DNA of 64,000 nt from Brassica napus. Lineage: Eukaryota; Streptophyta; Magnoliopsida; Brassicales; Brassicaceae. The first letter of the stretch is position 1; each line of letters starts with the position of its first letter. The translations under genes and the position numbers were made by a program. Location of the stretch: positions 24,587 through 88,586 of the forward strand of contig NW_026015153.1 of the NCBI RefSeq assembly GCF_020379485.1, in the 5' to 3' direction. This document shows positions 30,511 through 42,100 of the stretch, piece by piece. The notes under the pieces are model-generated. The model was not told the DNA's origin, did no database searches, and saw only the letters and a list, made by a program, of their open reading frames with translations.

Positions 30511-32567
30511 TGATCAATGACAGGTTTGCTCTTGTTCAAAACTTCAAATGGAGACAGATTCTTCAATATCTTGGTTGGAACCCGGTTGATGAGATAGCAA
30601 GCAGTCTGCACAGCATCACTCCAAAAACGTTTTGGGACATTTGCATGAAACATCATCGATCTAGCAACCTCCATCAAGTGCATGTTCTTCCTCTCAGCTA
30701 CACCATTCTGCTGTGGTGTATAAGGGCAGCTAGTCTGATGCACAATCCTATGCTTGGCTAGATGACTCTTGAAGGCATTGCTGATGTATTCACCTCCATT
30801 ATCTGATCTCAGTACCTTCACAGTAGCATTGTATTGATTAGATACATATGCTTGGAAGTTCATAAATGCTTCTAGCACCCTATCTTTAGATGGAAGCAAT
30901 GTAAGCCAAGTATACTTAGACTTCTCATCAATGAATGTCACAAAGTACTTCTGGCTTTCTCTAGACAAACAAGGAGCCGTCCACACATCTGAATGAACTA
31001 GATCAAAGCAATGCTCATAAGTAGTTTCTGATGTTGGAAAAACAGTCCTACAATGCTTTCCTAATATGCATGCTTCACACTCCAAGTGATTAAATGACAT
31101 ATTAGGAATTATCAATTCAATAGCACGAGCATGAGGATGTCCCAATCTAGCATGCCAAGTAATACTATCAATCTTCTCATAAGTACTACTCAAACACATA
31201 GAATCAATGGGTTCAGAGATCTTAGCCAATTGGAGTTGGTATAGATTATTCTTGCCGTCTCCTCTCCCAATGACCCTTCCAGTCTTCAAATCTTGGAACT
31301 CAACATCATCTGGCCTGAATACTACTTGACAGCCAAGATCAATTGGGGCTTTCCTCACAGATACCAGATTTGAAGCAAATTGTGGCATGTAGAAGGCATC
31401 TGAGTCTTTGTCAAATAGCTTGAGCTTTCCAACCCCCTCTATTGGAATCCTATCTCCATTAGCTATCATCACACCCCCAGTGGCTTTCTTTACATCACTC
31501 ATTAAGCTTCTATCACTAATCATGTGATGACTTGCTCCAGAATCAACAATGATGGGTTTGTTGGATGTGGATGATTTGGCAGGAGCACCTTGTCTCTGGG
31601 TCGTAGCCAAAGCATACACATACTTGACAAACTCATCCCATTCCTCCTTTGTGACACGCTCATCTGCTCCTTTGGTCTCTAGCTTCCTCATGACCCCACT
31701 ACTCTCTACAGATTCTCCCATGTAAGCTGAGTAAGAACACTCTCCCATAAGAATCTGTTGTGCTTCTTCTCTGCCCATCTTCATAGTACCATAGCTACCT
31801 TGATAACCAGACAGTTTGCTTCTTTTCCAACACCTTCCTCTTCTGATCTGAGCCTTAGAACGTCGTCTCAGCCTTCCCTTCTTCCTTTTAGCACCCTCCT
31901 TACTCCAAGTTATCTCTTTGTTCTCTTCCATCACTTGATGAAGCCTCTGAACCAGTACACACACTTCTTCCATGCTGGGTAGCTTATCTTCCTTGAGAAT
32001 AAGCTTTACCAACCAGCCATAAGATGAATCCAAGCTTGCAAAGAGGCTGAAGACAACATCTTGCTCTCGCCACTCTTCTAGCACTCTTGGATCACAACTT
32101 CTTGGTCTCAAGCTTTGTAACTCCGACCACAAACATCTCAGCTTCTTCACATGCTGATTGAAACCTTCTTTCCCTTGTTTTAACTCACAGATCATCTTCC
32201 TGACTTCATACATCCTCCTTAGATTGATCTTGTTCTCATAAACATCTTCAATCTTCTCAAGAGATATTCTTTCTTCAAGACTCAACTGATCTTCACACTT
32301 CAACCTTGCTGTCTGACCCCCATCAGCAGCTCTCTCCATTAAAGGTTCTCCCTTTACATGATTACTCCAAATCTCACAGCTTCCTAAGGCTGTCTTTACC
32401 CATCTTGGCCAAACCCACTTGTTTTCTTCTTGAATCTTCACTGCTCCACTAGATTCGTGCTTCATATCCATGTTTCCACCAGAGAATCTCAAATAAACCC
32501 AGCCACAAAAGAATAGACAACACACATACCCAGAAACCTCAACAACCCCAAGAACACTCAAGAACAC
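30511..32567 (-). pseudogene. gag-pol: Cop3 Gag-Pol, piece 1: Gag, protease, integrase
   Basis: The minus-strand frame begins at 32567 and runs open to the Gyp1 boundary. After a hydrophobic N-terminus (MFLSVLGVVEVSGYVCCLFF) comes MKHESSG and the Gag blocks RWVKTALGSC, LRCLWSELQSLRP and EEWREQD. There is no CCHC knuckle; a Lys/Arg-rich stretch (GAKRKKGRLRRRSKAQIRRG) lies there. Protease VDSGASHHMIS is near residue 345 and LRSDNGGEYIS near 588. YTPQQNGVAERKNMHLMEVA follows and the piece ends at NKSKPVIDH, with a continuation in frame at 12108. Bases below 30511 that extend the frame are Gyp1 LTR. Gag is only about a third identical to Cop4, while RT is near-identical. Confidence 0.9.
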
Positions 32568-33157
32568 TCTGATTTTGAGAAAAAGAAATCACACTCACCC
32601 TCTTTTTGCCAACCTGGCTCTGATACCATATACACTTTTGTGTATTAGAGCATGATTCAAATAATCAGAGATAATCAGATGAAAAGATTAAAGAGATTAA
32701 GAGATTTTAGTGAGAGAATAAGGAGAGAGACTCAAAACTCCATTAATTATTAAAGATGAGGTTTACAACATATTTATGAGAGAGAGACAATACATTTCGA
32801 AATCATAGAGATAAGAAAGAGATTCAGAGCATGTGTAGTCAAAGAGAGCCATCCAAAAGCATCCAATGGGAGTCTTCACATGCTTGATCCCTTTGGCATC
32901 TTTTACTAGATGCTGTCTACTTTACAGCCTGTCTCCAGCCTCTCTAGCTTGAGGAAACCTTATCCAGACTGTTCCTTCCTTATCCAAGAGCTCCTTGGTC
33001 GTGGGTAACTCTCCAAAGTGAAGCAATATCACTTTCCAAGCTTTAACTGAGTTACCACAGTAAAACTAAAGTTACTGTGGTAAAACTCCAAAGTTACTGT
33101 ATGCCTCAATCCTCTTTCTCTATCAATGTATCCTCTCTTTATTACCTCATCTCAACA
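30516..33157 (-). mobile_element. Cop3 fragment with 5' LTR, abutting the satellite
   Basis: It holds gag-pol piece 1, the PBS (32616-32628, complement of TGGTATCAGAGCC) and the 5' LTR. The LTR end at 33157 joins ATTTA of a satellite monomer, so Cop3 was inserted into the satellite array. The opposite end is left of the window. Confidence 0.9.
32629..33157 (-). repeat. Cop3 5' LTR (529 bp)
   Basis: In element orientation it runs TGTTGAGATGAGGTAATAAAG…GTGTATA. It contains the paired motifs TTACCACAGTAA and TTACTGTGGTAA near 33052-33082. It has the same length as the solo LTR at 35626-36154 and differs from it by about three bases. Confidence 0.92.
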
Positions 33158-35625
33158 ATTTATTCAACTTCCTGGTGATTCGCCACCACTTTATGTATCC
33201 AAATCAAGCTTCTTACAAAGTGATTCATCCTGTTTTGATTAGAACAACGAAGAAGCTGTGCTATTCCCAAACTGGGAAACTGGAATCACCTGATTTGAAA
33301 GTGGGATAACTTCTTCATCCTAACTCCTATTAGATTTATTAAACTTCCTGGTGATTCTCCACCACTTTTTGTATCCAAATCAAGCTTTTCACAAAGTGAT
33401 TCATCCTGGTTTGATTGGAACGATGAAGAAGCTGTGCTATTCCCAAACTGGGAAACTGGAATCACCTGATTTGAAAGTGGGATAACTTCTTCTTGCCAAC
33501 TCCTATGAGATTTATTCAACTTCCTGGTGATTCTCCACCACTTTATGTATCAAAATCAAGCTTCTTACAAAGTGATTCATCCTGGTTTGATTGGAACGAC
33601 GAACAAGCTGTGCTATTCCCAAACTGGGAAAGTGGAATCACGTTATTTGAAAGTGGGATAACTTCTTCATCCCAACTCCTATGGGTTTATTAAATTTCCT
33701 GGTGATTCTCCACCACTTTATGTATCCAAATCAAGCTTTTCACAAAGTGATTCATCCTGGTTTGATTGGAACGATGAAGAAGCTGTGCTATTCCAAAACT
33801 TGAAAGCTTGAATCACCTGATTTGAAAGTGGGATAACTTCTTCGTACCAACTCCTATGAGATTTATTCAACTTCCTGGTGATTCTCCACCACTTTATGTA
33901 TCCAAATCAACCTTCTTACAAAGAGATTCATCCTGGTTTGATTGGAACTACGAAGAAGCTGTGCTATTCTCAAACTGGGAAACTGGAATCACCCGATTTG
34001 AAAGTGGGATAACTTCATCATGCCAACTCCTATGAGATTTATTCAACTTCCTGGTGATTCTACACCACTTTATGTATCCAAATCAAGCTTTTCACAAAGT
34101 GATTCATCCTGGTTTGATCGGAACGATGAAGAAGCTGTGCTATTCCCAAACTTGAAATTTGGAATCACCTGATTTGAAAGTGGGATAACTTCTTCGTGCC
34201 AACTCCTATGAGATTTATTCAACTTCCTGGTCATTCTCCACCACTTTATGTATCCAAATCAAGCTTCTTACAAAGAGATTCATCCTGGTTTGATTGGAAC
34301 GACGAAGAAGCTGTGCTATTCCCAAACTGGAAAACTGGAATCACCTGATTTGAAAGTGGGATAACTTCTTCATGCCAACTCCTATGAGATTTATTCAACT
34401 TCCTGGTGATTCTCCACCACTTTATGTATCCAAATCAAGCTTCTTACAAAGTGATTCATCCTGGTTTGATTAGAACGACGAAGAAGCTGTGCTATTCCCA
34501 AACCGAGAAACTGGAATCACCTGATTTGAAAGTGGGATAACTTCTTCATCCCAACTCCTATGAGATTTATTCAACTTCCTGGTGATTCTCCACAACTTTA
34601 TGTATCCAAATAAAGCTTCTTACAAAGTGATTCATCCTAGTTTGATTGGAACGACGAAGAAGTTGTGCTATTCCCAAACTGGGAAACTGGAATCACCTGA
34701 TTTGAAAGTGGGATAACTTCTTCGTGCCAACTCCTATGAGAATTATTCAACTTCCTAGTGATTCTCCACCACTTTATGTATCCAAATAAAGCTTTTCACA
34801 AAGTGATTCATCCTGGTTTGATTGGAACGACGAAGAAGCTGTGCTATTCCCAAACTGGGAAACTGGAATCACCTGATTTGAAAGTGGGATAACTTCTTCA
34901 TGCCAACACCTATGAGATTTATTCAACTTCCTGGTGATTGTCCACCACTTTATGTATCCAAATCAAGCTTCTTACAAAGTGATTCATCCTGGTTTGATTA
35001 GAACGACGAAGAAGCTGTGCTATTCCTAAACCGGGAAACTGGAATCACCTGATTTGAAAGTGGGATAACTTCTTCATCCCAACTCCTATGAGATTTATTC
35101 AACTTCCTGGTGATTCTCCACTACTTTATGTATCCAAATCAAGCTTCTTACAAAGAGATTCATCCTGGTTTGATTGGAACGACGAAGAAGCTGTGCTATT
35201 CCCAAACGGGGAAACTGGACTTACCAGATTTGAAAGTGGGATAACTTCTTCATCCTAACTCCTATTAGATTTATTAAACTTCCTGGTGATTCTCCACCAC
35301 TTTTTGTATCCAAATCAAGCTTTTCACAAAGTGATTCATCCTGGTTTGATTGGAACGATGAAGAAGCTGTGCTATTCCCAAACTGGGAAACTGGAATCAC
35401 CTGATTTGAAAGTGGGATAACTTCTTCTTGCCAACTCCTATGAGATTTATTCAACTTCCTGGTGATTCTCCACCACTTTATGTATCCAAATCAAGCTTCT
35501 TGCAAAGTGATTCATCCTGTTTTGATTAGAACGACGAAGAAGCTGTGCTATTCCCAAACTGGGAAACTGGAATCACCTGATTTGAAAGTGGGATAACTTC
35601 TTCATGCCAACTCCTATGAGATTTA
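33158..35625. repeat. CentBr-like 176-bp satellite array, left edge block (about 14 monomers)
   Basis: Tandem monomers of about 176 bp contain TTCAACTTCCTGGTGATTCT, CAAATCAAGCTTCTTACAAA and GAACGACGAAGAAGCTGTGC. This edge block is more diverged than the array centre, with changes such as CATCCTAACTCCTATTAG, GAACAAGCTG and GGAATCACGTTATTTG. It lies between the Cop3 LTR and the solo LTR and is duplicated at 36155 onward. The family name is recalled from Brassica centromere satellites. Confidence 0.92.
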
Positions 35626-36154
35626 TATACACTTTTGTGTATTAGAGCATGATTCAAATAATCAGAGATAATCAGATAAAAAGATTAAAGAGATTAAGAG
35701 ATTTTAGTGAGAGAATAAGGAGAGAGACTCAAAACTCCATTAATTATTAAAGATGAGGTTTACAACATATTTATGAGAGAGAGACAATACATTTCGAAAT
35801 CATAGAGATAAGAAAGAGATTCAGAGCATGTGTAGTCAAAGAGAGCCATCCAAAAGCATCCAATGGGAGTCTTCACATGCTTGATCCCTTTGGCATCTTT
35901 TACTAGATGCTGTCTACTTTACAGCCTGTCTCCAGCCTCTGTAGCTTGAGGAAACCTTATCCAGACTGTTCCTTCCTTATCCAAGAGCTCCTTGGTCGTG
36001 GGTAACTCTCCAAAGTGAAGCAAGATCACTTTCCAAGCTTTAACTGAGTTACCACAGTAAAACTAAAGTTACTGTGGTAAAACTCCAAAGTTACTGTATG
36101 CCTCAATCCTCTTTCTCTATCAATGTATCCTCTCTTTATTACCTCATCTCAACA
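35626..36154 (-). mobile_element. Solo LTR of the Cop3 family inside the satellite
   Basis: This is a single 529-bp LTR with no internal sequence. It is flanked on both sides by ATTTA (35621-35625 and 36155-36159) and by satellite monomers. It is nearly identical to the Cop3 5' LTR. Solo LTRs arise by recombination between the two LTRs of a full element. Confidence 0.95.
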
Positions 36155-39100
36155 ATTTATTCAACTTCCTGGTGATTCTCCACCACTTTATGTATCCAAA
36201 TCAAGCTTCTTACAAAGTGATTCATCCTGTTTTGATTAGAACAACGAAGAAGCTGTGCTATTCCCAAACTGGGAAACTGGAATCACCTGATTTGAAAGTG
36301 GGATAACTTCTTCATCCTAACTCCTATTAGATTTATTAAACTTCCTGGTGATTCTCCACCACTTTTTGTATCCAAATCAAGCTTTTCACAAAGTGATTCA
36401 TCCTGGTTTGATTGGAACGATGAAGAAGCTGTGCTATTCCCAAACTGGGAAACTGGAATCACCTGATTTGAAAGTGGGATAACTTCTTCTTGCCAACTCC
36501 TATGAGATTTATTCAACTTCCTGGTGATTCTCCACCACTTTATGTATCAAAATCAAGCTTCTTACAAAGTGATTCATCCTGTTTTGATTGGAACGACGAA
36601 CAAGCTGTGCTATTCCCAAACTGGGAAAGTTGAATCACGTTATTTGAAAGTGGGATAACTTCTTCATCCCAACTCCTATGGGTTTATTAAATTTCCTGGT
36701 GATTCTCCACCACTTTATGTATCCAAATCAAGCTTTTCACAAAGTGATTCATCCTGGTTTGATTGGAACGATGAAGAAGCTGTGCTATTCCAAAACTTGA
36801 AAGCTTGAATCACCTGATTTGAAAGTGGGATAACTTCTTCGTACCAACTCCTATGAGATTTATTCAACTTCCTGGTGATTCTCCACCACTTTATGTATCC
36901 AAATCAACCTTCTTACAAAGAGATTCATCCTGGTTTGATTGGAACTACGAAGAAGCTGTGCTATTCTCAAACTGGGAAACTGGAATCCCCCGATTTGAAA
37001 GTGGGATAACTTCATCATGCCAACTCCTATGAGATTTATTCAACTTCCTGGTGATTCTCCACCACTCTATGTATCCAAATCAAGCTTTTCACAAAGTGAT
37101 TCATCCTGGTTTGATCGGAACGATGAAGAAGCTGTGCTATTCCCAAACTTGAAATTTGGAATCACCTGATTTGAAAGTGGGATAACTTCTTCGTGCCAAC
37201 TCCTATGAGATTTATTCAACTTCCTGGTGATTCTCCACCACTTTATGTATCCAAATCAAGCTTCTTACAAAGAGATTCATCCTGGTTTGATTGGAACGAC
37301 GAAGAAGCTGTGCTATTCCCAAACTGGGAAACTGGAATCACCTGATTTGAAAGTGGGATAACTTCTTCATGCCAACTCCTATGAGATTTATTCAATTTCC
37401 TGGTGATTCTCCACCACTTTATGTATCCAAATCAAGCTTCTTACAAAGTGATTCATCCTGGTTTGATTAGAACGACGAAGAAGCTGTGCTATTCCCAAAC
37501 CGAAACTGGAATCACCTGATTTGAAAGTGGGATAACTTCTTCATCCCAACTCCTATGAGATTTATTCAACTTCCTGGTGATTCTCCACAACTTTATGTAT
37601 CCAAATAAAGCTTCTTACAAAGTGATTCATCCTTGTTTGATTGGAACGACGAAGAAGTTGTGCTATTCCCAAACTGGGAAACTGGAATCACCTGATTTGA
37701 AAGTGGGATAACTTCTTCGTGCCAACTCCTATGAGAATTATTCAACTTCCTGGTGATTCTCCACCACTTTATGTATCCAAATCAAGCTTTTCACAAAGTG
37801 ATTCATCCTGGTTTGATTGGAACGACGAAGAAGCTGTGCTATTCCCAAACTGGGAAACTGGAATCACCTGATTTGAAAGTGGGATAACTTCTTCATGCCA
37901 ACTCCTATGAGATTTATTCAACTTCCTGGTGATTCTCCACCACTTTATGTATCCAAATCAAGCTTCTTACAAAGTGATTCATCCTGGTTTGATTAGAACG
38001 ACGAAGAAGCTGTGCTATTCCCAAACTGGGAAACTGGAATCACCTGATTTGAAAGTGGGATAACTTCTTCATCCCAACTCCTATGAGATTTATTCAACTT
38101 CCTGGTGATTCTCCACTACTTTATGTATCCAAATCAAGCTTCTTACAAAGAGATTCATCCTGGTTTGATTGGAACGACGAAGAAGCTGTGCTATTCCCAA
38201 ACGGGGAAACTGGACTTACCAGATTTGAAAGTGGGATAACTTCTTCATCCTAACTCCTATTAGATTTATTAAACTTCCTGGTGATTCTCCACCACTTTTT
38301 GTATCCAAATCAAGCTTTTCACAAAGTGATTCATCCTGGTTTGATTGGAACGATGAAGAAGCTGTGCTATTCCCAAACTGGAAAACTGGAATCACCTGAT
38401 TTGAAAGTGGGATAACTTCTTCTTGCCAACTCCTATGAGATTTATTCAACTTCCTGGTGATTCTCCACCACTTTATGTATCAAAATCAAGCTTCTTACAA
38501 AGTGATTCATCCTGGTTTGATTGGAACGACGAACAAGCTGTGCTATTCCCAAACTGGGAAACTGGAATCACCTGATTTGAAAGTGGGATAACTTCTTCAT
38601 CCCAACTCCTATGGGTTTATTAAATTTCCTGGTGATTCTCCACCACTTTATGTATCCAAATCAAGCTTTTCACAAAGTGATTCATCCTGGTTTGATTGGA
38701 ACGATGAAGAAGCTGTGCTATTCCAAAATTGGAAACTGGAATCACCTGATTTGAAAGTGGGATAACTTCTTCGTACCAACTCCTATGAGATTTATTCAAC
38801 TTCCTGGTGATTCTCCACCACTTTATGTATCCAAATCAAGCTTCTTACAAAGAGATTCATCCTGGTTTGATTGGAACGACGAAGAAGCTGTGCTATTCCC
38901 AAACTGGGAAACTGGAATCACCTGATTTGAAAGTGGGATAACTTCTTCATGCCAACTCCTATGAGATTTATTCAACTTCCTGGTGATTCTCCACCACTTT
39001 ATGTATCCAAATCAAGCTTTTCACAAAGTGATTCATCCTGGTTTGATTGGAACGATGAAGAAGCTGTGCTATTCCCAAACTGGAAACTGGAATCACCTGA

Positions 39101-42100
39101 TTTGAAAGTGGGATAACTTCTTCGTGCCAACTCCTATGAGATTTATTCAACTTCCTGGTGATTCTCCACCACTTTATGTATCCAAATCAAGCTTCTTACA
39201 AAGAGATTCATCCTGGTTTGATTGGAACGACGAAGAAGCTGTGCTATTCCCAAACTGGGAAACTGGAATCACCTGATTTGAAAGTGGGATAACTTCTTCA
39301 TGCCAACTCCTATGAGATTTATTCAACTTCCTGGTGATTCTCCACCACTTTATGTATCCAAATCAAGCTTCTTACAAAGTGATTCATCCTGGTTTGATTG
39401 GAACGACGAAGAAGCTGTGCTATTCCCAAACTGGGAAACTGGAATCACCTGATTTGAAAGTGGGATAACTTCTTCATCCCAACTCCTATGAGATTTATTC
39501 AACTTCCTGGTGATTCTCCACAACTTTATGTATCCAAATCAAGCTTCTTACAAAGTGATTCATCCTGGTTTGATTGGAACGACGAAGAAGCTGTGCTATT
39601 CCCAAACTGGGAAACTGGAATCACCTGATTTGAAAGTGGGATAACTTCTTCATGCCAACTCCTATGAGATTTATTCAACTTCCTGGTGATTCTCCACCAC
39701 TTTATGTATCCAAATCAAGCTTTTCACAAAGTGATTCATCCTGGTTTGATTGGAACGACGAAGAAGCTGTGCTATTCCCAAACTGGGAAACTGGAATCAC
39801 CTGATTTGAAAGTGGGATAACTTCTTCATGCCAACTCCTATGAGATTTATTCAACTTCCTGGTGATTCTCCACCACTTTATGTATCCAAATCAAGCTTTT
39901 TACAAAGTGATTCATCCTGGTTTGATTGGAACGACGAAGAAGCTGTGCTATTCCCAAACTGGGAAACTGGAATCACCTGATTTGAAAGTGGGATAACTTC
40001 TTCATCCCAACTCCTATGAGATTTATTCAACTTCCTGGTGATTCTCCACCACTTTATGTATCCAAATCAAGCTTCTTACAAAGTGATTCATCCTGGTTTG
40101 ATTGGAACGACGAAGAAGCTGTGCTATTCCCAAACTGGGAAACTGGAATCACCTGATTTGAAAGTGGGATAACTTCTTCATCCAAACTCCTATGAGATTT
40201 ATTAAACTTCCTGGTGATTCTCCACCACTTTATGTATCCAAATCAAGCTTTTCACAAAGTGATTCATCCTGGTTTGATTGGAACGACGAAGAAGCTGTGC
40301 TATTCCCAAACTGGGAAACTGGAATCACCTGATTTGAAAGTGGGATAACTTCTTCTTGCCAACTCCTATGAGATTTATTCAACTTCCTGGTGATTCTCCA
40401 CCACTTTATGTATCCAAATCAAGCTTCTTACAAAGTGATTCATCCTGGTTTGATTGGAACGACGAAGAAGCTGTGCTATTCCCAAACTGGGAAACTGGAA
40501 TCACCTGATTTGAAAGTGGGATAACTTCTTCATCCCAACTCCTATGGATTTATTAAATTTCCTGGTGATTCTCCACCACTTTATGTATCCAAATCAAGCT
40601 TTTCACAAAGTGATTCATCCTGGTTTGATTGGAACGACGAAGAAGCTGTGCTATTCCAAAACTGGAAACTGGAATCACCTGATTTGAAAGTGGGATAACT
40701 TCTTCGTGCCAACTCCTATGAGATTTATTCAACTTCCTGGTGATTCTCCACCACTTTATGTATCCAAATCAAGCTTCTTACAAAGTGATTCATCCTGGTT
40801 TGATTGGAACGACGAAGAAGCTGTGCTATTCCCAAACTGGGAAACTGGAATCACCTGATTTGAAAGTGGGATAACTTCTTCATGCCAACTCCTATGAGAT
40901 TTATTCAACTTCCTGGTGATTCTCCACCACTTTATGTATCCAAATCAAGCTTTTCACAAAGTGATTCATCCTGGTTTGATTGGAACGACGAAGAAGCTGT
41001 GCTATTCCCAAACTGGGAAACTGGAATCACCTGATTTGAAAGTGGGATAACTTCTTCATGCCAACTCCTATGAGATTTATTCAACTTCCTGGTGATTCTC
41101 CACCACTTTATGTATCCAAATCAAGCTTTTCACAAAGTGATTCATCCTGGTTTGATTGGAACGACGAAGAAGCTGTGCTATTCCCAAACTGGAAACTGGA
41201 ATCACCTGATTTGAAAGTGGGATAACTTCTTCATGCCAACTCCTATGAGATTTATTCAACTTCCTGGTGATTCTCCACCACTTTATGTATCCAAATCAAG
41301 CTTCTTACAAAGTGATTCATCCTGGTTTGATTGGAACGACGAAGAAGCTGTGCTATTCCCAAACTGGGAAACTGGAATCACCTGATTTGAAAGTGGGATA
41401 ACTTCTTCATGCCAACTCCTATGAGATTTATTCAACTTCCTGGTGATTCTCCACCACTTTATGTATCCAAATCAAGCTTCTTACAAAGTGATTCATCCTG
41501 GTTTGATTGGAACGACGAAGAAGCTGTGCTATTCCCAAACTGGAAAACTGGAATCACCTGATTTGAAAGTGGGATAACTTCTTCATCCCAACTCCTATGA
41601 GATTTATTCAACTTCCTGGTGATTCTCCACCACTTTATGTATCCAAATCAAGCTTCTTACAAAGTGATTCATCCTGGTTTGATTGGAACGACGAAGAAGC
41701 TGTGCTATTCCCAAACTGGGAAACTGGAATCACCTGATTTGAAAGTGGGATAACTTCTTCATGCCAACTCCTATGAGATTTATTCAACTTCCTGGTGATT
41801 CTCCACCACTTTATGTATCCAAATCAAGCTTTTCACAAAGTGATTCATCCTGGTTTGATTGGAACGACGAAGAAGCTGTGCTATTCCCAAACTGGGAAAC
41901 TGGAATCACCTGATTTGAAAGTGGGATAACTTCTTCATGCCAACTCCTATGAGATTTATTCAACTTCCTGGTGATTCTCCACCACTTTATGTATCCAAAT
42001 CAAGCTTCTTACAAAGTGATTCATCCTGGTTTGATTGGAACGACGAAGAAGCTGTGCTATTCCCAAACTGGGAAACTGGAATCACCTGATTTGAAAGTGG

